DNA of 64,000 nt, taken from Halichondria panicea. Lineage: Eukaryota > Porifera > Demospongiae > Suberitida > Halichondriidae. The stretch's first letter is position 1. Every line of letters begins with the position of its first letter. Shown here piece by piece: positions 1 through 11,967 of this stretch. The stretch spans positions 2,514,001-2,578,000 of the forward strand of contig NC_087389.1 in the NCBI RefSeq assembly GCF_963675165.1, read 5' to 3'. Position numbers and translations under genes: made by a program. The notes below the pieces were generated by a model. It was not told the DNA's origin and did no database searches. It worked only from the letters and a program-made list of their open reading frames with translations.

Positions 1-344
1 CCCTCAATGTCACTCCTCACTCCTCTTTCTATCGCATTTTCATAAATACTTTCCATTATGTTAATGATAAGCATCACTTGATCTTTAATTTCCTCGTAAA
101 AAGTTTCCACTTGCATCCTGCATCTAGCAATTAGTTTTCCTCAATTAGTTTTCCTCCAAAGGAATTGTGGCTTGCCATTTCCCATACTGCTAGGCTCTAT
201 TTAGAAAAAAATAGGCTGGGCTCAGGCTGGGCTCTATTTAGGCAAGTAGAAAATAGGTGAGGTTGAAGTCCACCTGGATCTATCACGTGCACAATTTTGT
301 CACACACACGTGTTAAGTACTTCAGATTGAGGATTATACCAATC

Positions 345-1400
345 CCGAGGTTCAGATGGATTTAGAATCAATGTCTACTGAGGGATGTCTGTGATTATCT
401 GAAAGGAAGAAAGTTTAGAAAGGAAGAAAGTTTACTGAACACAGCTCCTGATAATATTAAGACATTTACACAAATAAATATGATTCTAGATCAAGAGTTA
501 GATGGACCAGCCATAAAATTTGGTTTATGGCTTGGCCACAACTCCAGGGCCGGAGTGGCTTAAAGAAATTGTTCCTATTCTTGGAGAAAGTACACAATGT
601 ACTGAGGTCTCTATGAATGAGTATCGGGACTCTCTGTCTGGACCTGTCCCAGAACCAGTGATGTTAGCCCTGGTGGTTCAACGGTATGTTCGTTTTTCTG
701 TTTGCTGTTTACTTTTTTCTTCGACTAGATGTCAGTGTATTCCTCAGTTGAGAGGTCAAGGTCAACTTCAACGTCAAAATCAGCAAATCTCACAACTACA
801 CCATCAAGAAAGAAGGTATTACAAGGTATTACAGCACATTACACATTCAAAATTGAAACTCTCTCATTCCCATTCCCTGTTCCTTTGTTCCGAACTTCGA
901 CGGAAGAAAACCTTCGGAAGAAGAGACTGTTAACTGAAGATAGGAAATATATGGTTCAAGTGCTTGCGACTGTGACTGTTCTTATGACATATGACAAGAA
1001 TCCTATCAAGTATCACTGTGCACTTGCACTTGTCGCCAGGTCCTTGATTGAGAAAGTATCGTTCTTACAAGAGGGTGATTCTTACAAGAGGGTGATTCTG
1101 AAGCTGAGGTGATTAATTTAGTGTTCAAAAAGAATAAAAATTCCATTTTGAATGATTCAGCGTTTCAAGGAAGCAATTTCTACTGCTCACATTGTTACAC
1201 CTCCGGTAAACGCTGATGATGATGTTTCATTTGGTAGAAACTTGGAGGGCAAACCAAAACCTCGTTTTTTTGACGTCATAAGAGACTTTATGAAGAGAAC
1301 ATTCCCCAATCGATGGAAAAGATATTCAGATCCTATCAATCCTATAGGATCTATCCTAATCCCTAATCCCCCCACATTGCACCAGTACCTGACAGACTGA
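345..1400 (+). pseudogene. SAM-domain-like multi-exon gene, degenerate 5' part
   Basis: Several plus-strand segments look like exons of one gene. At about 380-640 the reading includes DVCDYLKGRKF, then LDGPAIKFG, then EWLKEIVPILGES, which is the order expected in a sterile alpha motif domain (protein interaction). A donor-like site follows VVQR at about 684, with an acceptor-like tract ending near 728. The next exon (729-1110) is Ser/Thr-rich and then reads LTEDRKYMVQVLATVTVL and LVARSLIEKVSFL. A further block (1152-1330) reads KPRFFDVIRDFMKRTF. The frame changes between blocks, and short tandem duplications (405-438 and 1066-1098) sit inside them. The SAM assignment rests on pattern only. 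It could be an old gene copy rather than a functional gene. Confidence 0.4.
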
Positions 1401-1512
1401 CTACCCATGCCTGAAGAAGTTCTCTGTTGTAAGTAATAGTGCAACATACATGTATCTATAATGCAGTGCGCTCAGGATTTTGCGCTCTTGACGTAACTTT
1501 GAAGAGCATTTC

Positions 1513-2040
1513 GTGAAGTGCATCAATGTTTACTGCAGAGACACAATACAAGCTGAAGTTGTTACGTACAGCGATGATCTCTCGGAGGGTAAAACATCTA
1601 TATATATAATTACACCCAGTGCTATGATTTTATACTCAGATTCTGTCTGTCTAATGGCTTTTCGTTGCCTGAGTCTTCTGAGAGAGGACATTCCGTACAT
1701 TCTAAAAGTTGTACCAGTAAGTAGCAAACATATTACACACTCTTAATATTACACACTCTTATGCACAAGGCTATAGAAGGCTATAGAGCGGTTGTACACT
1801 CAGCCTTCATTTCGAGGAATTTCAACAGTACTTCGTCGCTATCGAAAACTCGCTCGTTTTGGAATCAAACAACTTTACAAAATGCTGTGTTTGCTGCAAT
1901 TTGTGCACACTACATTTACAACTTAAGTTATCACAAAAAATGCAGTGACTTTTGGTTGTTTCTCCAAGAGAATGTAGAAATCGCCAAATTGTTTTTCTGT
2001 TCATTTTGCAGGAATCAAAAGGGCATTTACTGAACTTTAT
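1513..2040 (+). pseudogene. Possible 3' exons of the preceding gene
   Basis: An open stretch from 1513 reads VVTYSDDLSEG and AFRCLSLLREDIPYILKVVP before a stop near 1744. A second open stretch (about 1761-2033) ends GIKRAFTELYATDDSD in one frame. Composition is protein-like but no domain is recognised. Strand and spacing agree with a continuation of the SAM-like gene upstream. Two tandem duplications (1736-1765 and 1767-1790) interrupt it. I cannot tell exon from intergenic ORF with confidence. Confidence 0.25.
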
Positions 2041-2599
2041 GCCACAGACGACTCTGATTGAGTGTTGAACTGTTGAACTGATTGACTGGAACTTACCGCT
2101 GATTTTGAAAATGCGTGTACTGTAAAAATGCGTGTACTGTAATTCCAGGTCAACTTAACAAATTCTTTCTTGAAACAACATACTAACATTTTAATTGTCA
2201 TTTAAACATGTTATATATAGTTGTAACAACAAACAACTCCAGGTCAAATTAAAATTGTAGTGCCAACAAATTTAAATACTAACTAACACTAAAAATGTGC
2301 AATGATTGTCATTTCAACATGTTCATATGTAATGGTGACTAATATATAGGTGACTAATATATATTTGTTATAACAACGAACAACTGCAGTTGTGTTGTGT
2401 GAGATTCATCACAACAATTTTTTTGTTGTTGTGCTAACAAACTACAAACTTGTTTTTACAATGAGAAAAGTTAATGATGAAGGCAAAGTTGTAATGATAA
2501 TGTTAACATTACAGGAATAAGGAATAATTATAGAGTTAAATAGTCTGGTCTGGCGCGGGTTGTTTGTGCGAGAGTATCTCAAAGTCCCTGCTGCCACTC
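2041..2599. other. AT-rich non-coding stretch
   Basis: No credible coding sequence. It holds several short direct duplications, for example AAATGCGTGTACTGTAA twice at about 2108-2142 and GGTGACTAATATATA twice at about 2329-2360. Confidence 0.4.
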
Positions 2600-2890
2600 A
2601 GATGACTTCACCACCATACACCCTCACCACCATACACCCTCCGTCTGAGATCACTCTGAGGGCGTGCAAAACGTGGTAGGCTCATGTTGACAGCATGTGT
2701 GGGACCACACACTTTTAAGTCTGCACCTCTCAATGCAACTGACCACTTGAGGAGAAGCTGAAATCCAAGCGTAGCATGCACAACTCCCACACTCTTAGAC
2801 AGGAGGACAGGTGAGAACAATATCACCCTGAGTGGTGAGGAGGCGATACAGGAGGCGATACAGATGAACTAACGATGTGTGTAGCTTCTC
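2600..2890 (+). pseudogene. Fragment of a RAG1-N-terminal-like gene
   Basis: Bases 2640-2760 match the plus-strand gene copy at about 62560-62690: both carry CACTCTGAGGGC, GCAAAACGTGGT, TTGACAGCATGTGTG and CTGCACCTCTCAATGCAACTGACC in the same order. The trailing GGCGATACAGATG also recurs at about 62800. This fragment has its own insertions and duplications (2610-2640 and 2848-2870) and no usable frame. It is a decayed, partial paralogue. Confidence 0.5.
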
Positions 2891-3379
2891 TTAACTGTTG
2901 ACTCTGGGTCAATAAGTTTCTTAAGATGGGAGTTGCCAGTTGTGCGATTACAGTGACCCCGTGACCCCGGGAAACTTCAAGGTTTTTAACGATTTAGCAG
3001 GCTGCTGGACCCAGACGATGCAAGACATCATCGCATTCATGCACAAAAAACCAGTTCATGAGGTAGGCACGCATGCATGCATCATCATAACAAATGCAAT
3101 AAGGTTTTAACCGTGGTGCGTACTGGTACTGGATGCAAAGTTGGTGGTATGGAAGTGGTTGCATTTCGCCCAGAGAAATTTGGTAATGACAGTCCTCATG
3201 CCATTACTGCAGCTCTGAAAAGTACGAAAGTACGAAACAGGGGGACTTTTTAGACGGCTAGACGGCACTATTATTCGTGGGGTCAACTCGTTAGGATGAT
3301 ATGTAATGTAGTACAGTCAACATCAGCAAGGTAAGGTAAGTGCATATTCCATATAGCAATTATACTGCCATGGACTGGA
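2891..3379. other. No recognisable feature
   Basis: Non-coding by eye. Short duplications include GTGACCCC twice near 2954, GTACGAAA twice near 3222 and AGACGGC twice near 3252. Confidence 0.3.
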
Positions 3380-3735
3380 TCCCTAGAAGGTCTCCCACCC
3401 CAAGACTGTCTCCCACCCAAGAAGATCTTTCACCCCTAGACGGTCGTCTCCCACTCCAAGAACAAGAAGATCTCCCCCACCCCTAGACGGTCTCCCACCC
3501 CAACCACATCGAACCCACCCCTAGACAGTCTCCCACCATGTCTCACACTCCAAGAAGATCTCCCACCCGATCCCACAAGACGGTCTCCCATCCCAAGACA
3601 GTCTCCCACCCCAAGACAGACTCCCCAAGACAGACTAAGAAGATCTAGACAGTCTCCCACTCAAAGAAGGCCCAAGACAGTCTCCCACCAGGCCAATCCC
3701 TACATGGTCTCCCTACATGGTCTCCCTACATGGTC
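3380..3735. repeat. CTCCCACCCCAAGA minisatellite
   Basis: A tandem field of variable units near the consensus GGTCTCCCACCCCAAGA, including a run of CTACATGGTCTCC repeats at about 3700-3740. The plus strand is pyrimidine-skewed, with about 15-25 loose copies. ORFs across it are low-complexity shadows. Confidence 0.7.
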
Positions 3736-4195
3736 TCCCACTCCAACTCCAAGAAGGTACCGCCTTCCGCCTTCACCAAAAAGGAGACAAACAACTAGAT
3801 CCACAGCAAAGGCGAAAGACTGGTCGAAACAACTGAGTTCAGCATACAATGAGAGTACAGTAAAGCTTATACTTTGTTCAGTTTGCCATGGGCGATCCTT
3901 GCGATCCTTGCTGCATGCTTTTGATTGAGCTCATCTATCATATTATTATTATTTGGGATGGAACAATAATCATGAAGTATAAATAATTATACATACTATA
4001 ATAAGAGTCCTAATGAACAAGAATCCTAATAATTATGCACAACAAGCAGTATGTGATTGTATAAAATAATGTAGATAACACTACACGTGTTATCTATTGT
4101 GGTATCATTGTAGTGTTTGTCGCTTACCATGCAAGACCTAGCAAGACCTAGAAGAAAGTGTATAAGTGAAAAATCCCTAACTAAGAAGTAAAGAG
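3736..4195. other. No recognisable gene
   Basis: Holds AT-rich sequence and short duplications (GCGATCCTT twice near 3892, CAAGACCTAG twice near 4132). A short open frame at 3704-3928 continues out of the minisatellite and looks like chance. Confidence 0.3.
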
Positions 4196-5035
4196 GACAC
4201 AGAGGACACATGCAGAGAACGCACAGCGAACACAGAAAAAGCAGAGGGACACAACAGGCACACACAGAGGATACAGGGGACACAACGGGCACAGCGGACA
4301 CAACAGAGGACACAACAGACACAGCAGGACACAACACAACACACACAACACACACAACACACACACAACACACACAACACAGAGGACTGCATGCAGAGAC
4401 ACAATGGACACAGCAGACACAGAGGACACAGCGAACACAGAGGACACAACAGACGCAGAGGATACACAGGGGACACAGCAGACACAATAGACACACAGAC
4501 ACACAGACACACAGACACACAGACACAATACACACAGGACACGAGACACATGCAGAGGACACAGCAAACACAGACAGACACAGAGGACACATCAGCAGAC
4601 ACTGCGGACAAAGTAAACTCATGCAGCAAACACAGCAGTCACACAGCAGTCACAGCGGTCACAGTGGACACAGAGAGACACAACAGACACAGTGGACACT
4701 GCAGTCACAGTGGACAGACTTGCACAGCGGACACAGTGGACACAGCAGTCACAGTAGACATGCACAGCAGATACAACAGACACAACGAGAGACACATGGA
4801 CACAGAGGACACAGAGAGACATGGACACAGAGAGTCAGAGAGACACAACGCAGACACAGACAGACACAGACAGACACCACAGACACAGCGGACACAGAGA
4901 GACACAGCGGACACAGCAGACACATCGGAGACAGAGAGACACGAGAGACAGAGAGACACGACAGACACAGAGAGACACCAGGAAACACAGTAAACACCAA
5001 TGGACACAGAGGACACATACGACATTTGAGACTGC
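4196..5035. repeat. ACACAG/GACACAGCAGACACA low-complexity satellite
   Basis: About 840 bases of degenerate short units (ACACAG, GGACACAGC, AGACACAGAG) with one strand almost free of T. All six frames are therefore open, producing Thr/His/Gln-rich frames on plus and Cys/Val/Leu-rich frames on minus, up to 279 residues long. None of these frames shows normal coding composition, so I read the tract as simple-sequence DNA and not as genes. Confidence 0.85.
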
Positions 5036-5578
5036 GCATGCACACCTGAATCAATACATAATTATAAATGTACAACCACACCCACTTTAGGGTTAATTAC
5101 ATTCTCTATTTGGATACACTTTACTCCTACCCATCAGGTGAATATATAATTTGTCACGATGTGCACACACAGCCGACACACAGCCGACTCATCAACAGAC
5201 AGACATGGACACAGAGAGTCAGAGAGTCACAACGCAGACACAGACAGACACAACAGACACAGACAGACACCACAGACACAGCGGACACAGAGAGACACCA
5301 CAGACACAGCGGACACAGCAGACACATCGGAGACAGAGAGACACGACAGACACAGAGAGACACCAAGGAAACACAGTAAACACCAATGGACACAGACACA
5401 GAGGACACATACAACATTTGAGACTGCGCATGCACACCTGAATCAATACATAATTATAAATGATAAATGTACAACCACACCCACTTTAGGGTTAATTACA
5501 TTCTCTATTTGGATACACTTTACTCCTACCCATCAGGTGAATATATAATTTGTCACGATGTGCACACACAGCCGACTC
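4821..5578 (+). repeat. Segment duplicated at about 0.39 kb spacing
   Basis: A block starting ATGGACACAGAGAGTCAGAG at 4821 recurs at about 5205. The unique tail TGTACAACCACACCCACTTTAGGG, TTTGGATACACTTTACTCC and TTTGTCACGATGTGCACACACAGCCGAC occurs at about 5068-5172 and again at about 5468-5575. The two copies differ by small indels in the ACACAG part. Confidence 0.8.
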
Positions 5579-6270
5579 ATCAACAGACTAATGTTGCAAA
5601 CAGATATCGTCACCAAAGCGCCGTTCTCATATAGGTATAGGGACATCAGGGATGAAAGTTGCATGTGTGTTAGTGTTAGTGAAAATATTTGCAATGATAT
5701 AATTAGTCCTAAACATGACACAAAATTAACGAATAATAATTTTACAGTAACCTTAAATGAGTCAAGAGCACCTATGTGGATCTCGCACGATGATAACGAT
5801 GATAATAAATGTAGCGACAACAATTGCTCTGTGTGTGAAAGTAGCATGTGTGTGAAAGTAGCAGCACTCCCAATGTTGGTGGGAGGCAACCAGCAAAAGG
5901 TCAACAAGAAACAGTCACATTTGTATGTCACATTTGTATGGAAATTGTAGACAAACCTGTTGAGCTGAAGGTGTGCCTTCGAGTTTCCAAAACAAATTTA
6001 GAGCACCTCCTTTCTGATATTTCCAACTCTTTATATTAGTTGACTCTTTATATTAGTTGAGCTATCGCGATCAGCTTGAGAGAGAACGCAAAAGAAAGGA
6101 GGTTGTAGTAGGTACCTGCGTAGGTATGCATCAGATGACAAAATTGATTGGCCCTACCAGCCAAGTCAAGAATTATCAAAGAACAAATTAGAGAAAAAAT
6201 TAAGAGGAAAAACACTCTATAGTGCTCTATAGTGGAAACATCGAAATTAAGCCCACTCATTACCCCACTC
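5558..6270 (+). pseudogene. RAG1-N-terminal-like RING gene, broken copy
   Basis: Read on plus, 5760-5970 gives APMWISHDDNDDNKCSDNNC in one frame. In another frame it gives STPNVGGRQPAKG followed by VTFVCHICMEIVDKPVEL. The order His..Cys-x2-Cys, Gly-Gly-Arg, then C-x2-C-x2-VDKPVEL is that of invertebrate proteins resembling the N-terminal and RING part of RAG1. The second copy at 62.1 kb shows the same order. The frame breaks near 5860 at a duplication of GTGTGTGAAAGTAGCA and again at 5920. A donor-like GTGTGCC follows the RING start near 5970. No RAG1 catalytic core is visible here. Confidence 0.5.
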
Positions 6271-6424
6271 ATTAGAAACTATTCTTCTCTGTCTGCGTCT
6301 GAGTACAACGAATACATCAACAACAACGGTAAATGCATGGGTAAATGCATGGGTAAAGTAGCTACACCGTTAAAAACGGTGTATAGCACACTACTTTTCA
6401 CAGGTAATTTTTGGTGTGTGTTAA

Positions 6425-7308
6425 CCCTTTCCCCGTTGAAGCCGTCATATGACGGCCACTCTAGTGGTAATTTTCAAAAATTCGCTGTGCACACTGTGTT
6501 GGAGCTATGCACACGCTGTAGGTACCAGCACATGCGCATTGAGCTGCTCTTTCACATGGTATCTTTAATATGCTGCCTGGAGGTACACTTGGTACAATAA
6601 TGTCGAAAGAAAAGTGACCGTTTGATAATGTTTCAAGATCTTCGTAGTACAACCTCAGTGAGGTTCTAGAGGAGCTAGACAGTGAGAATATCAATGCTTA
6701 TGGCCTTATTGAGTGAGAGGATAGTGACTGGGATCATAGCTAGATAAGAAGCTACCTCAAGCTAAAGAATATAGAGCCTGAAGGCCTGAGGAAGAAGCTC
6801 TTGTGATGGATAAACTTCTTGGATCTGGTAAGTCTAGAGTAGCATATGTAGTCTTGTAGGCTTCAGTATAACTGTATTTAGGCTAGTTAGTACAGCAGTG
6901 GACATCATGAGCCACCATTGAACTTGTAAACTTGTGTGTAGGTGAAGAAAACATTTTCCGGGAAAAGGGCGTCTGCTGGTACGACCTCACAGAGAACTTT
7001 ATGCAGATCCTGATTGAACCATGTCACCGTGAGAACATTGAGAACACTTATTTAGTGTCTTTAGCCACTTTGTGCCCTCATACAATATTATTTGTGTACA
7101 TAATTGTGAATGTTTGTAAACAATTGCTAATTAGTGGGGGTGGTCAGTTGCTAGGTAACGAAGATTGTGTCAAGATACCTCTGGGGTCTGCGCTACCTGT
7201 AGGAAATAGTTACAAGTCATTTCAATGTATGGTTCATGATATATGAATTTTTAAAGAAAATTCTTATTTATTCTGTATTTTCTTGTTTTAATTAAAACGG
7301 GGAAAGGG
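6425..7308 (+). mobile_element. piggyBac-like non-autonomous element, copy 1
   Basis: TTAA lies at 6421-6424 and at 7309-7312. Inside it the ends read CCCTTTCCCCG and CGGGGAAAGGG, perfect short inverted repeats. TTAA target plus CCC ends is the piggyBac signature. A palindrome, GCCGTCATATGACGGC, sits about 15 bases in from the left end. Internal plus-strand sequence at 6640-6720 reads acidic (LDSENINAYGLIE), like a transposase N-terminus, with a possible intron from about 6829 to 6941. No DDD catalytic region is present, so movement would need an enzyme supplied by a relative. Confidence 0.75.
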
Positions 7309-7312
7309 TTAA

Positions 7313-7822
7313 TGTGTGCATACACTCAACTGCACAGTTATGCACAGTGTGTAACTGAACACTCCTGACATTCATCTATGTTTAAGTACAAGGTACTAAT
7401 GTTAAAGAATTTTACTCAATGACATTGCTCTAAAATCTCATTGGTTAGTTTGTAGTTTTCTCACTTCACTGCTACATGTTTCTCTTTGAAACTCAAGAGA
7501 ACCAGCTTGGAGAAGTTGGAGCTAGCTGAAGCAACAACTTGATCTAGTCTAGATATATATAGCTAATGATATAATAGGTCAAAGAGAGATCAAACCAGCA
7601 CCCAAGAACCAGCACCCAAGGACGCGAGGACACGAGTGTATCAAAGCAAGACAGCTGTACATATAGCCAGGAGTACTCAGTCCTGATAATAGCAGCCATG
7701 TAAGTCATTTGTTATACGGTTTATCTTACACAGGGAGCTCGTCTACATGTCTATGCCACTATGCCAGTGAATAAGAACCAAGAACAATGTCAATTCTTGA
7801 TGTGAGTATATATACATGTACC
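7313..7822. other. No recognisable feature
   Basis: Non-coding by eye; one duplication, ACCAGCACCCAAG twice near 7593-7620. Confidence 0.3.
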
Positions 7823-8282
7823 GTATTCACCCGAATTACCGGGACACAATTTTAAAAATAATTATGGCTTGCGGTGTCCCTTGAAGAAAAATTACGAAGA
7901 AAAATTACGTTTAAGTCTTGTATTAGGGTGTCCCGTAGTAATTAGAACGAATATTTCCACATTTAAGGGTACCTCGATTCTAGTAGAATCCAGGAGTTTC
8001 TAAGTCTCTACCGAGCTGACGTTAAATATCTAGATCCGTTCCTTTGCCTACCCCCTCCCTCTTGCTGAGCTTGCTGATTATTGTGTCTAGGAGCTTTCTC
8101 CACTAAGCAGCCCCTCCCCTTCTAGTCACGCTCCCGCATTACGCATGAGATCGGGACGCCTAAAAATATTTACATTTCCTGTTGTTCCTTTCCTGTTGTT
8201 CCTTAATATAGAGTGAAAAAAAATTAATTACCTAAGTCCGAATTGTCCCTTAGAATAGAGTGTCCCGGTAATTTGGGTATAC
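7823..8282. mobile_element. MITE with ACCGGGACAC inverted ends
   Basis: GTATTCACCCGAATTACCGG at 7823 is mirrored by the reverse complement at 8260-8282, with about three mismatches over 24 bases. Subterminal GTGTCCC motifs recur on both sides. The interior (about 460 bases) is non-coding and carries two duplications (7885-7910 and 8165-8200). Size and structure fit a miniature inverted-repeat element of unknown superfamily. Confidence 0.6.
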
Positions 8283-8509
8283 AGTATACACGTTATACAC
8301 GTACTGAATATTTCTCTGTCTAATTATTATTATGATGGTATTCATTCAGGCTGAAGAATGTGTGTGGCTGAAGAATGTGGCTGAAGAATGTGGAGACAAA
8401 CATGAAGAGCCAGTATGGTATCCGAGTATAGTATCCGTCAGACAAAGAAAGTTCTTCAATTATGTGACTTTGGGTATAATTATACTGCTTAGGTTTCACT
8501 ACATCACTA

Positions 8510-8934
8510 TATGTGACAGGCTCTGGGAAAACAGACCAATTGGAGCAGATATTGGTATTGAGCAATAGCCAGATTTATAGACTACAGTGTATAATCTCAT
8601 AATTTTTTTTCTTGGATTATAGTTATCTACAGTCTTTATACTACCTCTCTGCAAAATCTGATGCTCTGAATCCAACTCTTTCCACCAAAGCGCTTTGTCT
8701 AAGCAGCCACCATTACCTTACTTTTCCCAATTTAGCAATCTTTGAGTGGGCGTTTCTCAATACTGCTGTTTTACAACTTCGAGTTTCCAACGCGCATAAC
8801 TCAGGCATGGAACAAGATATGTGCAAACTAAGCACATCAATACGTAGGCAATTCTTTGCTCTATCATCTGGTATATAGATCGCAAAAATTATAGCTTGCG
8901 CCAATTGGTCTGTTTTCCCAGAGCCTGTCACATA
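8510..8934. mobile_element. MITE with perfect 31-base inverted repeats
   Basis: The 31 bases at 8513-8543 (starting GTGACAGGCTCTGGG) are the exact reverse complement of 8901-8931. TG..CA ends and flanking TATA suggest a TA or TATA target duplication. The interior of about 360 bases has open frames but no recognisable protein. Confidence 0.65.
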
Positions 8935-10835
8935 TATATGTACGTTACATTGTTCCATTATACATACGTGTACTCTAATGTTTCATAATATTTTTATTGA
9001 TCAGATGATTGTGTAATTGTTAAATGCATGCCCTATATGCATAGGCACGCTTTGGCATGTAAGGCTAGCACACTAAGGGTGTTGCTTTACATTCATTATG
9101 TGCAGTAGAGCACACCACAGCAGTGTCCCTGAACACTCTTGAAATTACGCCCACCCCCACTTGAGCTAATTTGCCTCGAAAACACGCTTATCAGGAAAGT
9201 TTAAATTTAGGTACTAACTCCGGCTAGATGTATTTCGTTAAAACATTTAGAAATAGCAATGGAGAGTCACCTAGACTACTATCTGAAGTTGTATGTGTAA
9301 ATCTGGTGAAAAAACGTTGTTGATCAATTCTAATTGTTAATTGTTAATGCATGCATGGCCCAACCTGAGCAGCCACTATGTGACTCATAACTAACTGCTT
9401 CAGGCCAATTCTCTACCATAATGCCTCTCAAACAAATGGCTGGGTCAACACGCATCCCGACTTAGAGCTTCGAGCACGGATTTGCCTACAATTATACATA
9501 GACTATGTCATAGTTAAAGCTAGCACCAGATGAATGAATGTAAGACGTAATTATATATATGGCTGGCTAGGACGGTCATGAGCATGATAAGACTTACATG
9601 GGCAAAATCATTACAATGGAGTTCTACCTAATGAGCTCTGTGAAACAATACTCAATAGAGTGTTCTTTTATGTCGGTCAGGCAGTATTCCCAAAATCCAC
9701 AATACGTGGCCGGATACATTTTAACAAAGTAATCCCTAATACTACGTTGTCTATCATTGCAGCTTGTGCATGTAGATCAGTATTTGCATCCATGTCTTCT
9801 TAGGGCTTAATTTAATTTCGTTAGTCGAATACAAGGCATGCTGCTTCACGCTAGATGCTGCTTCACGCTAGAACAAATAGTGTGGTATATAGCTGGAATT
9901 TAATGGGCTGGAATTTAATGTAAGTAATATACTGGCCTAATCGATTCGACACAGACGTCAAAACACTCAGACGTCAAAACACTCATACGAGAGCATGTTC
10001 CAAACATTTCCTATATGAACATCACCACTCACCACCCCCATCTGCTAAACATTTCTCTGGAACTACAGTAACTCCTCGCATAGTATCAGCATTCGTACAC
10101 ATTCTTGGAGTTGCCTTGGGTAGACTCGTCTGCACTGGTGCATATTCAGATTCCCTTTCTTTTTCAGTACAGTTCTTTTTCAGTACAGTTTACGTATCAT
10201 GACATGCATAACAGGACTAATCAGATATCTTCTCGAGTAATGAGTAATAATTATTGCCAGTATTAAATGACAGCCATTTTAAGAGCATGATATCTATATA
10301 GCATTGCCAGTGCATATAGCATGCCTGTCAGAGAAAGGGTGATTACCTCCAGCTCAGGCTCTGGAAAAGCACTGCTGCAGCACTGATTTTAGGCGCACGG
10401 TTTATTAGCCACGATTGCTGAGTCATTAAAGATGGAATAGAGACTGAGAGGTCATCTGCCTCTTGGAAGCAATCGCAAATCTGAAGAAGAATCTGAAGAA
10501 GCGCTTTGTAATCCATCCAGGTTGTAGTCATTTGGAAACCCTGTGCAAATGCTGGGCAAGAAACTTACTTACTTATCACTTACTTATTCACTTACTTTAG
10601 TCAGTCAGACAAGAGCGGTAAAAGGTCAATTACAATATTCATTATGAATTATGGATTATAAAGTCTAGCCAGTTCCTTGATGTGGCCTTTTGAACAGTTT
10701 GAACATGAGTTATAAACACGGGCAAACCCACTGACAATCCCCACTGACAATCCTCAATCCCTCCACTGACAATCCTATGTAAAACCTACTGGTTTTACTA
10801 ATCCAACAATCAATCAATCATCCATCATCGAGAAA
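8935..10835. other. Intergenic, no supported gene
   Basis: About 1.9 kb without a convincing coding region. It contains several 12-17 base duplications: GATGCTGCTTCACGCTA near 9838, GCTGGAATTTAATG near 9893, GACGTCAAAACACTC near 9954, TTTTTCAGTACAGTT near 10160 and CCACTGACAATCC from about 10727. A short minus-strand frame at 10343-10531 is not recognised. Confidence 0.3.
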
Positions 10836-11548
10836 ATACATTGAAAATTCATGAAATGACTTGTAACTATTTCCTACAGGTAGCGCAGACCCCAGAGGTA
10901 TCTTGACACCATCTTTGTTACCTAGCAACTGACCACCCCCACTAATTAGCAATTGTGCAATTGTTTACAAATTATAGCATTCACAATTATGTACACAAAT
11001 AAAATAAGTGTTCTCAATGTTATGTTCTCACAGTGACATGGTGCAATCAGAATCTGCAGAAAGTTCTCTACGAGGTGCAGACGTGGGAAATGTTTTTTTC
11101 TTCACCTACACACAGGTTTACAGTGGTCCACTGCTGTACTAACCTAAATACAGTTATACTACCAAGACTACCAAGACTACAGATGCCTTACTAGATCCAA
11201 GAAGTTTATCCATCGCAAGAGCTTCTTCCTCAGCTCTATATTCTTTAGCTTGAGCTATCTTCTTATCTAGCTATGATCCCAGTCACTGTCAACAAGGCCA
11301 TAAACATCGATATTCTCACTGTCTAGCTGCTCTAGAAGGTTGTACTACGAAGATCTTGAACCATTATCAAACGGTCACTTTTCTTTCGACATTACTGTAC
11401 AAGGGTGCCTCGAGGCAGCATATTAAAGATACCATGTGAAAGAGCAGCCCAATGCGCATGTGCTGGTACCTACAGCGTGCGCATAGCTCCAACACAGCGT
11501 GCACAACGAATTTTTGAAAATTACCACTAGAGTGGCCCGGGGAAAGGG
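10836..11548 (-). mobile_element. piggyBac-like element, copy 2, truncated
   Basis: Reverse-orientation homologue of copy 1. It ends at CCCGGGGAAAGGG followed by TTAA at 11549-11552. Shared internal phrases include CTACAGGTAGCGCAGACCCC, CACCTACACACAGGTTTACA and CGGTCACTTTTCTTTCGACA. The expected CCCTTTCCCC end on the left side is missing, and homology fades near 10840. It has its own private duplication, ACCAAGACT twice at about 11161. Confidence 0.65.
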
Positions 11549-11967
11549 TTAAATTATGATTCATCGATGTATCGACCATTACCACATCACATACCTACAT
11601 GAAGATCGGTATTATGCTATTGCTTTTTTATCTTGTATACTTACTGACAGTGTTAATTGGGCGCTTGCATGGTTCAGTAGCCACATAATCAAATATCAAT
11701 CAAATATCTGCTTGTGTGTGGGCTCCCAGGGTATAAAGCTCCCAGGGTATAAAGTACAAATTTTTTGGTTCACCTGCAGCCATGTTTCAAAATTGTTTTT
11801 GGGAACGATAGTGCATTGCTGCAAGGAGCTCATAAGGTGGAGTCACGCAAGGCCCAATGCAATGGTTTTTCAGAGTCGTCAGAACTACTAGCATAACATA
11901 ACTACTAGATCCTAGATTACCAGCCTGGGGGTTTTTCGGGGTTTTTCGTGATTGTCGATGGATGTTT

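Noticed and set aside
4210..5049. 279-residue Thr/His/Gln-rich frame and several Cys/Val-rich frames on the other strand
   Set aside because: All come from the ACACAG simple-sequence field, which is open in every frame.
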